A stretch of 64,000 nucleotides of DNA. It comes from Trebonia sp050013875 (GTDB taxonomy: Bacteria; Actinomycetota; Actinomycetes; Streptosporangiales; Streptosporangiaceae). Location of the stretch: positions 1 through 64,000 of the forward strand of contig JBEKEK010000042.1 of the NCBI GenBank assembly GCA_050013875.1, written 5' to 3'. This document shows positions 8,694 to 15,765 of this stretch, piece after piece. A model generated the notes under the pieces. The model was given only the letters and a program-made list of their open reading frames with translations. It ran no database searches and had not been told where the DNA came from. A program made the position numbers and the translations under genes. The first letter of the stretch is position 1, and the number at the start of each line of letters is the position of its first letter.

Positions 8694-9113
8694 TCAATCA
8701 GCCGGGCCCCAGGGGCCGGTGCCCGAGATCTTGCGCGGCGAGATGCGCGTCACGAAGCCCGCGGGGTAGTTGTCTCCGGGGGGCGGGAACTGGCCGTTAG
8801 TGATTTTGCGGAGCACGTCTACCGCTCCGCCTTCCTCGACACGCGCGATTCCCTTGATCACCAGGTAGGGGCTGAACCCTTCGAACGGGACATCGGACTC
8901 GACCGATAGCGTCACCCGCGGGTCACGCCGGATGTTGCGCAGCTTCAGGTGGTCAGCCAGGTGACCTGCGACGATCTCGTCCCCGTCCCAGCCGACGTAG
9001 ACGCACGTCACCTGGGGGGTGCCGTCGGGGTTGATGGTGGCCAGGTGAACGAGCCGCCTCGAGTCCACGGCTGCCCTCGTGACCTCGTTGAGCCGGATGG
9101 GACCGTCAGTCAT
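8694..9113 (-). CDS. PPOX-class F420-dependent / pyridoxamine 5'-phosphate oxidase-like protein
   Basis: The product is 139 residues and forms a single split-barrel flavin or F420-binding domain. VDSRRLVHLATINPDGTPQVTCVYVGWDGDEIV matches the start of PPOX-class F420-dependent enzymes. LRNIRRDPRVTLSVES is the conserved cofactor-site segment, and GYLVIKG-like FSPYLVIKGIARVEEGG follows. ATG 9113 has a purine-rich AGAGGGAGAG just upstream. Such enzymes reduce small molecules (biliverdin- or fatty-acid-like compounds) with F420H2 or bind flavin; the substrate is unknown here. Confidence 0.88.
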   Translation of the reverse strand: MTDGPIRLNEVTRAAVDSRRLVHLATINPDGTPQVTCVYVGWDGDEIVAGHLADHLKLRNIRRDPRVTLSVESDVPFEGFSPYLVIKGIARVEEGGAVDVLRKITNGQFPPPGDNYPAGFVTRISPRKISGTGPWGPAD

Positions 9114-9264
9114 CGTCTCTCCCTCTATTTACTTCTCTCGAATTAAGAGGTCACCGGAGTTCCAAGCCGTCCGACGCTGTAGGCGTTGACCGCAGATAGA
9201 AGACTCCACCCCGCCAGCAGGCAACTCCGAACCTAGGCGAAGCATTCCTCCGATACGGTGATCA

Positions 9265-9308
9265 GATCCCGGGTTGGTCCCGGCTGACGCGGTCAGCCCG
9301 CCGGGATC
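9265..9308 (-). terminator. Nested double hairpin
   Basis: The outer arms GATCCCGG (9265-9272) and CCGGGATC (9301-9308) enclose an inner perfect stem GGCTGAC (9282-9288) / GTCAGCC (9292-9298) with a GCG loop. It sits downstream of the minus-strand frame ending at 9384 and upstream of the PPOX promoter. A terminator insulating the PPOX gene is the simplest reading. Confidence 0.5.
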
Positions 9309-9383
9309 GGATACCTCGTGCCACCGGCATAACTCCCACGCGCGGCACGCGCCAGACCCCGTAGCCTCCGCCATTGAAGATCG

Positions 9384-9695
9384 TTAGGCCCGCGGTGAAA
9401 TTCGCGACGCGAAAGTGAAGTTGCCGCTGCGAGCCCTTGGCTGCTGCTTGTCGGCGCGAGGCTGCCAGCAGGGCCGTTTCGCGGTGCCGTCGCTGAACGT
9501 GACGACAGCTGAACCCTCGTATGAAGACCCGTTCGTGACGTGGATCCTCGTCTCTGGCCCCGACGACCCTGTGTCCAGCACCGCGCAGTCCAGCGCCACG
9601 GCGGCCTTCGGTGTGGATGACGTCACCCCGATAGCCGCGTACAGGCTTCCCTCGGCGACGATCGTGCCCGCGAGACCGGCCATGTTCACCCAGTC
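9384..9695 (-). CDS. Small hypothetical protein (doubtful)
   Basis: This is an open frame of 103 codons with GTG 9695 (or ATG 9689) as possible start. The N-terminal two thirds has balanced composition (MAGLAGTIVAEGSLYAAIGV, then ALDCAVLDTGSSGPETRIHV and SYEGSAVVTFSDGTAKR) and could be a beta-rich domain. The last 30 residues are low-complexity and overlap repeat copy B. No family is recognised and no clear ribosome binding site is seen. The frame extends upstream to 9749 without a start, so a truncated gene is also possible. Confidence 0.3.
   Translation of the reverse strand, partial: DWVNMAGLAGTIVAEGSLYAAIGVTSSTPKAAVALDCAVLDTGSSGPETRIHVTNGSSYEGSAVVTFSDGTAKRPCWQPRADKQQPRARSGNFTFASRISPRA
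9398..9434 (+). repeat. Imperfect direct repeat, copy B
   Basis: This is the partner of the segment at 8231-8268. It has the same order of blocks (AAATT, GACGC, AAAGTGAAGT, GCTGCG) with one single-base gap. It is 1.17 kb from copy A. Confidence 0.35.
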
Positions 9696-9833
9696 GTTCT
9701 CCAGCTGCCGCGTGGCGAACGTAGCGATGGTGACCCGGTGTCCCCTGTACTACATCGGCAGGCGTCGGTCGGGCGATGCCGTCGTACTCCCAGTGGACTG
9801 CCTGTCATCAGCAAGTGCCGCTGCTGCTGGTGG

Positions 9834-9944
9834 TTAGCGTTCTTGGACGAGTTCATCGAGCATCTTGCGCATCAGTGCCGCGTCGGCCACTGCGGGCGTC
9901 CCGGCGGTGATCCGGCCGGCCGCCGAACGGGCCTCGGTCCCCAT
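9834..9944 (-). other. Possible gene tail downstream of the P450 (unresolved)
   Basis: A 36-codon minus-strand frame from ATG 9944 ends in ADAALMRKMLDELVQER, a plausible amphipathic helix unlike the Arg/Pro-rich shadow frames nearby. It overlaps no recognised gene and follows the P450 stop (10001). It may be a small protein or the remnant of a larger one. The rest of 9696-10000 shows nothing recognisable. Confidence 0.2.
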
Positions 9945-10000
9945 GCCGTAGCCGCTGTGGCTGTCTGGTGGGCGGCCGCCTGGCGTTTCCGGCGGCGGTA

Positions 10001-11191
10001 TTACGGGCGGCTCGGGGAGAACGTGATGCGGATCCGATCGTAGGCGCGGGTGAAAGTGGCTGGCACGATCCGCGGTTCGGCCGGGCAGGCCAGCTCCCAG
10101 TCCGGGATCCGCCGCAGCAGTTCCCCGAACAGGACGCTGATCTCGAGCCTGGCCAGGTGGGCGCCGAGGCACAGGTGGGTTCCCGCGCCGAAGGCCAGGT
10201 GGCGGTTGAGTGGCCTGGTCACGTCAAGGGTATCTGGGGCGGGGAATGCGCGCGGGTCGCGGTTGGCCGACCCGTAGAGCAAGAGGACCTGGTCGCCCGC
10301 CCGGATCCGCTGGCCGTGCAGGTCGTGCCCGGCGGTCGCCGTGCGGCGCATGTTCGAGATGGGGGAGACCCAGCGGATGAACTCCTCGACCGCGGTCGCG
10401 GCGAGCAGCCCGGGGTGCCCGGCCAGGATCCGGCGCTGGGCTGGCTGGAGGGCCAGCTCGCGGATCATCGACCCGATGACCGTTCGCGTGGTCTCCGCGC
10501 CGCCGTCAAGGACGAGGATCGCCTCGTCCTGGATGCGCTTGGTGTCCCAGCCGGGAGCATGAGCCCAGGCCGAGATCAGGTCATCCCGCGGCTCGGCTCG
10601 CCGTGCCCGGATCAGTTCGGCGGTCGTCTCCATGAACTCGGCCATTACCGGCAGGATGCCCGGGTGCATCACGTGCGGGGGGCCTTCCGGTGAGGTCTGC
10701 CCGGAGAGCACCATGGTCTGCTCGGACCAATAGCGGACGCGCTCCCACAGCTCGCGCGGATAGCCGAGCAGGTCGCTGATCATGATCGCGGGCAGCCGGG
10801 AGGCGATGGCCTCGATGGCCTCGCACTCCCCGAGCGGCGTGACCGCGTCGAGGAGCTCGGTGACGATGCCGCGCACGCGGTCCGCGTGGCCGCGCACGGC
10901 CCGCGGCGTGAACCGGCGGGACACCAGCCTGCGCTGCTCCTGGTGGCCCGGGTCGTCCATGTTAATCATGGACATGTCCCCCCGCTGGTCGACCAGTGGG
11001 CGCGACCCCTGGGACGAGGAGTAGCGCCCGCTGTCCCGCTCCACGGCCAGGACGTCGTCGTAGCGCGAGATCACCCACAGCCCCTGGACGGGATCCCGGT
11101 AGACCGGGGCCTCGTCCCGCAGCCACTGGTAGGCCTGCCACGGGTCGACGTAGAACGCCGGGTCGAGCACGTTGATCGTGACGCCTGCCAT
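10001..11191 (-). CDS. Cytochrome P450 (CYP125/142-like group)
   Basis: This is a 396-residue soluble bacterial P450. The I-helix oxygen-binding segment is VLDGGAETTR, the K-helix ExxR lies in EEFIRWVSP, and the heme-binding Cys loop is FGAGTHLCLGAHLARLE. Segments such as MINMDDPGHQEQRRLVSRRFTP and the SN at GSANRDPRAFPAPD resemble the mycobacterial steroid-side-chain hydroxylases CYP142/CYP125. A perfect TnnAACnnGTTnnA (KstR-type) palindrome lies 41 bases upstream, supporting a link to sterol or acyl-CoA metabolism. The substrate is inferred, not shown. No ferredoxin gene is adjacent. Confidence 0.9.
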   Translation of the reverse strand: MAGVTINVLDPAFYVDPWQAYQWLRDEAPVYRDPVQGLWVISRYDDVLAVERDSGRYSSSQGSRPLVDQRGDMSMINMDDPGHQEQRRLVSRRFTPRAVRGHADRVRGIVTELLDAVTPLGECEAIEAIASRLPAIMISDLLGYPRELWERVRYWSEQTMVLSGQTSPEGPPHVMHPGILPVMAEFMETTAELIRARRAEPRDDLISAWAHAPGWDTKRIQDEAILVLDGGAETTRTVIGSMIRELALQPAQRRILAGHPGLLAATAVEEFIRWVSPISNMRRTATAGHDLHGQRIRAGDQVLLLYGSANRDPRAFPAPDTLDVTRPLNRHLAFGAGTHLCLGAHLARLEISVLFGELLRRIPDWELACPAEPRIVPATFTRAYDRIRITFSPSRP

Positions 11192-11231
11192 CCGGCCGCC
11201 CCTCAGGCCCGCTGATCCGAGACCAACATTC

Positions 11232-11245
11232 TAGAACGTGTTACA
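11232..11245. promoter_or_regulatory. KstR-like operator upstream of the P450
   Basis: TAGAACGTGTTACA fits the TnnAACnnGTTnnA palindrome bound by KstR, the TetR-family repressor of cholesterol catabolism in mycobacteria and rhodococci. It is centred about 47 bases before the P450 start codon, a normal operator position. No kstR gene is visible in the window. Confidence 0.55.
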
Positions 11246-11394
11246 GTCGCGGGCCACGACGCATCCGCCGCCGTACTCGGGCGGGCGCGCCCGGCGGGAA
11301 GGGGAAACCGCCGCTTGCCGGACCGTGCTGGCATTCCCATACAACCTGTTGAGCTGGGAGAACAGCTTCGGGCTCTGATTTGATGAAGAGCCTT

Positions 11395-12081
11395 TCAGTG
11401 GCGCGGGTGCAGGATGAGGAGGAACTCGGCGGTCGCCTGGCTGGAAAGCCCGCCGAGGAAGCCGAATCCGGCCGGCAGCGTGATGCCCCAGCGCCCTGAC
11501 GCGACCGTGAGCGACCCGGCGGCCTCGACCGCTGCCCCGTCCCGCCGGGCCGAGACCGTAATCGTGACCGGCCGCGTGACCCCCCGCAGCGTGAGCTGGC
11601 CGGGAAACGCCGCGGTGACGGTACCCCCGGCGCCGAACCCGGCGGGAAGCCGCGCCGGGCCAGCGAGCGTGATCGTGGCATCCGGATGCGCGGCCGTGTC
11701 CAGGCTGGTGGCGAACTGCGGCTTGGGCTTGCCACCGACCGTGATCGCGGTCAGGGCGATGCGGAACACCGCGCTGGTGACCCGGCCGCCGGTGATGACG
11801 GCCGTCCCCGTGACGGCGGTTGTCCTGCCGGTCACGTCGTCACCGAAGCCGAGGGCGCTCTCCCTGATGCGGAACCCGGCAACGGATCCCGCGGTCACGT
11901 CCCAGGTGCCGTCGGCCGGCCCGGCCGACGGTCTGGCGGCGGCCGAGGGCAGCGTCAGCGGCGCCGCGGACGGCTGGGACTTGGCGAAGATCGCGGCACC
12001 TGCCACGACGAGGAGGACGAGGAGTGCCACGCCGGCCAGCAGCCACTGCCACCAGCGGTGCCGGCGGCCCGGCCCGCTCAC
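11395..12081 (-). CDS. Membrane-anchored YceI-like domain protein
   Basis: The product is 228 residues from GTG 12081, whose GTGA overlaps the stop of the upstream gene by four bases. A basic N-terminus (GPGRRHRWWQW) leads into one TM helix at about 13-32. After a Ser/Ala/Pro linker the rest is a YceI lipocalin-like beta barrel: GTWDVTAGSVAGFRIRE at its start, and later FPGQLTLRGVTRPVTITVSA, the family hallmark. YceI proteins bind isoprenoid or other amphiphilic ligands; here the domain would face the outside. It forms an operon with the DDN-like gene. The longer open frame to 13068 is an artefact. Confidence 0.85.
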   Translation of the reverse strand: MSGPGRRHRWWQWLLAGVALLVLLVVAGAAIFAKSQPSAAPLTLPSAAARPSAGPADGTWDVTAGSVAGFRIRESALGFGDDVTGRTTAVTGTAVITGGRVTSAVFRIALTAITVGGKPKPQFATSLDTAAHPDATITLAGPARLPAGFGAGGTVTAAFPGQLTLRGVTRPVTITVSARRDGAAVEAAGSLTVASGRWGITLPAGFGFLGGLSSQATAEFLLILHPRH

Positions 12082-12569
12082 GGCTCGCCACCCTCTCCGG
12101 GAAGCACGCGGAACACGGGGTATCTCGGCGCGATGGCCGCGAAGTCCGCCGCCGGCGCGTGCCGGCTGACCGGGATGTGCGGGCGGCCGCCCGGCACCTT
12201 CCGCAGGTAGCGCCGCAGGATCTCCGGGCGCTCGGCCGACGGTACCTCGACGAGATGGCAGTCGATGGCGCGGCCGTGCCTGATAACCGCCTGGCCGCCC
12301 GCGGCCCGCACGTTCAGCACCCAGTTGCAGTGCTCGCCGAGCATCGAGACCAGGTACCACTGACCAGCCAAGTCCGCCATGCCCAGGGGGAAGCGGACGA
12401 TCCGGCCGGACCTGCGCCCGGCCACCTCGAGGCTCACCCACCGCCGTGGCCCGAGGCCCAGGCCGAACACGGTGGCCCACAGCCTGGAGAGACGGCGCGC
12501 TCGCACGTCGGCCCGGCCGCCTGGGTACATGGACCGCAGCCTGTCGGTGTAGAACGTTGAGGTCTTCAA
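12078..12569 (-). CDS. Deazaflavin (F420)-dependent nitroreductase/quinone reductase-like protein
   Basis: The product is 163 residues from TTG 12569, chosen because a GGAGGAG lies just upstream and because related proteins begin with a similar (M)KTSTFYTDRL sequence. Core features of the DDN/DUF385 split-barrel family are seen: VSLEVAGRRSGRIVRFPLGM, the WYLVSMLGEHCNWVLNVRAAG loop and HGRAIDCHLVEV. The family uses F420H2 to reduce quinones or nitro compounds at the membrane. It overlaps the YceI gene by four bases and is divergent from a TetR regulator that probably controls it. Confidence 0.8.
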   Translation of the reverse strand: MKTSTFYTDRLRSMYPGGRADVRARRLSRLWATVFGLGLGPRRWVSLEVAGRRSGRIVRFPLGMADLAGQWYLVSMLGEHCNWVLNVRAAGGQAVIRHGRAIDCHLVEVPSAERPEILRRYLRKVPGGRPHIPVSRHAPAADFAAIAPRYPVFRVLPGEGGEP

Positions 12570-12609
12570 GGACTCCTCCAAGTATTCTTTGAACCAGAGT
12601 CCAGAATAT

Positions 12610-12624
12610 GAAATACGATATTTC
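12610..12624. promoter_or_regulatory. AT-rich dyad in the TetR divergent promoter region
   Basis: GAAATA-CGA-TATTTC is a perfect 6+3+6 palindrome in the AT-rich gap between the DDN-like gene (minus) and the TetR gene (plus). This is a typical position and form for a TetR-family operator. Confidence 0.45.
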
Positions 12625-12662
12625 GAATCTAGGGTCCAAAGTCCCACACTTCGGACCTGGCA

Positions 12663-12716
12663 CAAGCAGGCAGGTATTGGCGCAAGCAGGCAGGTATTGA
12701 CAACAAGCAGGCAGGT
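12663..12716 (+). repeat. Three tandem direct repeats upstream of the TetR gene
   Basis: The unit CAAGCAGGCAGGT begins at 12663, 12683 and 12704 (periods 20 and 21). The first two copies continue with ATTG, and the third runs into the ribosome binding site (AGGTGA at 12713-12718) of the TetR gene. The near two-helical-turn period would place protein contacts on one face of the DNA. Confidence 0.7.
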
Positions 12717-12720
12717 GACC

Positions 12721-13578
12721 GTGCCAGATCACGTGCAGGCCCCGACCGGCCTCGGGCGCCGCGGGCGGCGGCTCCCCGAAGAGGAGCTGCGGCGGCGGAT
12801 GCTGCGGGCGGCCGTCGCCATGGTGCACCACGCCGGGCTGACGGTCAGCCTGGACCACATCAGCTTCGAGGACGTCATCCGCGACGCGGATGTCTCCCGC
12901 AGCGCCGCCTACCGGCGCTGGCCGTACAAGGACCTGTTCTATGGCGACCTGATCGAGGAGCTGGCCAAGGAGGGCGCGCCACCAGGGATCGTGCACGCGG
13001 AGTACGCGCTGATCCAACAGGTGGTCAGCGAGTTCCCTGGCGAGCTTGACACGCCCGGGCAGCGCCACCAGCTGCTGACCGAGCTATTCCGGCGGCTCGC
13101 GCTCCTGGACTTCCAGGCGCTGGCCGACTCGCCGGAGTGGCAGACGTACATAGCCCTGCAGGCGGCATTCAACTCCATCGCAGACGCTGAGCGGCGCGAC
13201 AGCGTGCGGGCGGCCCTTGCCGCGTCCGAGCAGGAACGCCGGGCCCGCGTCGCGGCGGCCTGGGAGCTGCTCGCCAATTTGTTCGGCTACCGGATCCGGC
13301 CGGAGACCGGCGCCACATTCGACACGCTGATCACGCTGGTTGACGCCACGCTGCGCGGGCTCATCATCATGGCCCAGCCGGTCCCTGGGATCGCCGCGGC
13401 CCTGGTCAGCGCCAGCCCGTTCGGCGCGACGACGGCACGCGAGTGGTCGCTGCCCGCCTTGGGCGCGGGCAGCGTCGCGACCGCGTTCCTCGAACCCGAC
13501 CCCGGAATCAAGTGGGACGACGAACGAGTCGCGCGCATCCGCCAGCTGCTGAGCAGCCCCGTCCCGCCCTATGAATGA
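12721..13578 (+). CDS. TetR-family transcriptional regulator
   Basis: The product is 285 residues from GTG 12721, preceded by AGGTGA. The N-terminal helix-turn-helix is clear: LRRRMLRAAVAMVHHAGLTV, then SFEDVIRDADVSRSAAYRRWPYKDLFYGDLIEEL. The large C-terminal ligand domain is not assignable. It is divergent from the DDN-like/YceI operon, with an intergenic palindrome and three tandem repeats between them. It probably autoregulates and represses that operon. The ORF stays open to 12589, but upstream residues fall in the repeat region and are not likely translated. Confidence 0.88.
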   Translation: MPDHVQAPTGLGRRGRRLPEEELRRRMLRAAVAMVHHAGLTVSLDHISFEDVIRDADVSRSAAYRRWPYKDLFYGDLIEELAKEGAPPGIVHAEYALIQQVVSEFPGELDTPGQRHQLLTELFRRLALLDFQALADSPEWQTYIALQAAFNSIADAERRDSVRAALAASEQERRARVAAAWELLANLFGYRIRPETGATFDTLITLVDATLRGLIIMAQPVPGIAAALVSASPFGATTAREWSLPALGAGSVATAFLEPDPGIKWDDERVARIRQLLSSPVPPYE

Positions 13579-13749
13579 CGCCCGTCCGGGTGAGCAGAAA
13601 GTACCGGGAGCGCGCGCCAGTCGCGGCGACGCGCCTGCCCGGCTCGTAATGCTGTCCGGGTGCCTGCGCCAGACGAAGCGGGATAGCGGACTAGAAGCCG
13701 CCTGGCAAAAGTGATTCCTTATCTGGCTGACAGAGAAAGCCGCGTGCGT

Positions 13750-14217
13750 TCAGAAGAATCGAAGTGCTTGGCGGGCGGACCGCGGGAAGAGCGTGGTGGC
13801 GAACGCCGCTGCCGAGCCGGCCAGCGCGACCGGCAAACCGGGGCCGCCGCGGGCGAGGAGCGCGGGGCTGCCGACAACGCCGGTCTTGGTGGCTTGGAAG
13901 AGCAGGTAGCCGGAGAACACGGCGGCGGCCAGGCCGGCCAGGCCGGCCAGCCACCGGCCCGCGCCGCCGCTGCCGGCCAGCTGCCAGATACCGGCGGCGA
14001 TGACGACGATGCCCGCGAGTGCCACGATCCGGCCATTGGTATCGCGAACGCCGGAGATCGCGGCGATGCCGGCCGGCTCTTCGATCCAGGGGAGCAGTGC
14101 CCCGGTGACCATGACGGCGCCCGCGGCGGTGGCGACGAGCGCGGCGGCCCCTCGCCAGCTGAGCACACTCCACGGGACGGCGAACGCCCGCGATGCGGGC
14201 TGGCTTGGCATGATCAT
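13750..14217 (-). CDS. Hypothetical four-TM membrane protein divergent from sigK
   Basis: The product is 155 residues. Four hydrophobic segments lie at about 21-41, 63-82, 85-106 and 124-145, with short loops (PWIEEPAGIAAISGVRDTNGR outside). A gene for a small membrane protein next to sigK is common in actinobacteria (compare Rv0446c near M. tuberculosis sigK), although similarity was not tested. It is divergent from sigK, and both share the 124-base gap that contains a perfect 10-bp dyad. No function is assigned. Confidence 0.7.
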   Translation of the reverse strand: MIMPSQPASRAFAVPWSVLSWRGAAALVATAAGAVMVTGALLPWIEEPAGIAAISGVRDTNGRIVALAGIVVIAAGIWQLAGSGGAGRWLAGLAGLAAAVFSGYLLFQATKTGVVGSPALLARGGPGLPVALAGSAAAFATTLFPRSARQALRFF

Positions 14218-14249
14218 GATCGCTTTGCGTCCTTTTTACGGCTGCTTAC

Positions 14250-14275
14250 GTTCCGTGATGCTTCGATCACGGAAC
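14250..14275. promoter_or_regulatory. Perfect 10-bp dyad with GGAAC on both strands, sigK divergent promoter
   Basis: GTTCCGTGAT (14250-14259) and ATCACGGAAC (14266-14275) form a perfect inverted repeat around GCTTCG. Each strand therefore carries GGAAC, the usual -35 core of ECF-sigma promoters, directed toward sigK on one side and the membrane gene on the other. A shared autoregulated promoter or operator is likely; the -10 elements are not certain. Confidence 0.5.
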
Positions 14276-14379
14276 TATTCGTGGCCGCTGGACCTGCGGA
14301 TTGGTCGTTTGCGCTGCTCCGGGAAATTTTCCGGCGTGGCATGACCAATCCGTCCGTCGCGTGGTCTCGAATGTCTTGC

Positions 14380-14982
14380 ATGAACCTGCCACCGACAGGA
14401 TCGCCGGGCCGGCAGCCTGCTGATCCTGGCCATGCTGAGGGGCATGGCCAAGATCTTCCGGAGCTGCTGGCCAAAGTGGCGCGCGGTGATCATGCGGCCT
14501 TCGAGGCCGTGTACGACCAGCTGGCCGCGCCGGTGTACGGGGTGGTGCGCAAGGTGCTGCGGGATCCGGCCCAGTCTGAGGAGGTAGCGCAGGAAGTCAT
14601 GCTAGACGTGTGGCGGTCCGCTTCCCGGTTCGACTCCGCCAAGGGGAGCGCGGCCGCCTGGGTGATGACCATCGCGCACCGGCGGGCCGTGGACCGCGTC
14701 CGGTCCGAGAACGCCTCTACCGCCCGCGAGCAGAAGCTGGCGGTCGACCAGGCCAGCCGGGACGACGTCTTCGAACTGGTGGACTCGGCGCTCGACCGGC
14801 AGCGGGTGCGGCGTTGCCTGGGGAGCCTGACCACGCTGCAGGCCGAAGCGATCAAGCTCGCGTACTACCAGGGATACACCTATCCCGAGGTCGCTGGTGT
14901 GCTTGGAGTCGCGCTTGGCACGGTCAAGACCCGCATCCGCGACGGCCTCATCCGGATGCGCGATTGCATGGGGGTCACCTGA
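14380..14982 (+). CDS. sigK: ECF RNA polymerase sigma factor SigK
   Basis: The product is about 200 residues from ATG 14380; ATG 14341 and 14371 are also in frame. Region 2 is FEAVYDQLAAPVYGVVRKVL, then EEVAQEVMLDVWRSASRFDSAKGSAAAWVMTIAHRRAVDRVRSE. Region 4 is LTTLQAEAIKLAYYQGYTYPEVAGVLGVALGTVKTRIRDGLIRMRD. The sequence, and the linked rskA gene whose ATG overlaps the sigK stop by one base, match the SigK-RskA pair of mycobacteria, where SigK drives MPT70/MPT83 (FAS1 proteins). A FAS1 lipoprotein gene and a molybdoenzyme gene lie 11 kb away and could be targets. Confidence 0.88.
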   Translation: MNLPPTGSPGRQPADPGHAEGHGQDLPELLAKVARGDHAAFEAVYDQLAAPVYGVVRKVLRDPAQSEEVAQEVMLDVWRSASRFDSAKGSAAAWVMTIAHRRAVDRVRSENASTAREQKLAVDQASRDDVFELVDSALDRQRVRRCLGSLTTLQAEAIKLAYYQGYTYPEVAGVLGVALGTVKTRIRDGLIRMRDCMGVT

Positions 14983-15737
14983 TGAGCGTCCAGAGCCACG
15001 AGCTCCACCTGCTGACCGGTGCTTATGCGGTCGACGCACTGACGGGTGACGAACTGGCGGAATTCGAGAAGCATCTGCAGCGGTGCGCGTCCTGCACCGA
15101 GGAGGTCCGGGGGCTGCAGGAGACCGCGGCCAGGCTCGGCATGACCACCGCCATCGAGCCGCCGTCATGGATGCGCCAGCAGGTGCTGGCAGCAGCGGGC
15201 CGCACCCGGCAGCTTCCCCCGTCCGGCGGCAGGCTGCTCGACCGGCGCACGGCACGGCGGGCGACGCGCCTGGGCCGCTCGCTGCCACGGTCAGTCGCCG
15301 CGGTCACCATGGCGGCCGCCATCGTCGTCCTGGCCGTCCTCCAGGTGAACACCCGCGATCAGCTGCAGCAGACGCAGCAGGGCAACCGCGAGGTGGCCGC
15401 GATTCTGGCCGCACCCGGCGCCCGTATCGAAACGAGCTCCACCACCTTGGGCGGGTCGATGACGGCGGTTATCTCCCCGCGTGACCGCGAGGCGGTCATC
15501 ACCACCGCCGACATGCCCGCTCCGGCCGATGCCAGGGTCTACCAGCTCTGGGTGATCAGCGCGTCCGGCGCGCGCTCAGCCGGGCTGCTGCCCGGGAGTA
15601 ACAGCGGCGGTGTTACCTCCCCCGTCCTTGCCTCCGGCGTCCAGTCCGGCGACCGGCTGGGCATCACCGTCGAGCCCGCGGGCGGCACCAAGCAGCCCAC
15701 CACCACCCCGATCGTGCTGCTGGCCGCGAACACCTAG
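14982..15737 (+). CDS. rskA: Anti-sigma-K factor RskA
   Basis: The product is 251 residues. The N-terminal cytoplasmic anti-sigma domain carries the zinc-type motif HLQRCASC (H-x3-C-x2-C), preceded by LLTGAYAVDALTGDELAEFE. One TM helix at about 105-124 (SVAAVTMAAAIVVLAVLQV) is followed by an extracytoplasmic RskA domain with the typical PADARVYQLWVI and RLGITVEPAGGTKQPTT. In mycobacteria RskA holds SigK at the membrane until regulated proteolysis releases it. The start codon shares one base with the sigK stop, which indicates translational coupling. Confidence 0.92.
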   Translation: MSVQSHELHLLTGAYAVDALTGDELAEFEKHLQRCASCTEEVRGLQETAARLGMTTAIEPPSWMRQQVLAAAGRTRQLPPSGGRLLDRRTARRATRLGRSLPRSVAAVTMAAAIVVLAVLQVNTRDQLQQTQQGNREVAAILAAPGARIETSSTTLGGSMTAVISPRDREAVITTADMPAPADARVYQLWVISASGARSAGLLPGSNSGGVTSPVLASGVQSGDRLGITVEPAGGTKQPTTTPIVLLAANT

Positions 15738-15765
15738 CTCGCCTGATGTCGGGCAGAATGGAATC

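Noticed and set aside
12663..12716. Possible CRISPR-like array
   Set aside because: The three units are only 13-17 bases with 4-8 base gaps and no spacer diversity; they are promoter repeats.
12082..13068. Upstream extension of the YceI gene frame, giving a 557-codon ORF
   Set aside because: The extension runs through the DDN-like gene and the TetR gene on other frames; the GTGA overlap at 12078-12081 gives the real start.
13711..14340. Long N-terminal extension of the sigK frame
   Set aside because: It is antisense to the four-TM protein gene and lacks sigma-factor similarity; starts near 14341-14380 fit the family.
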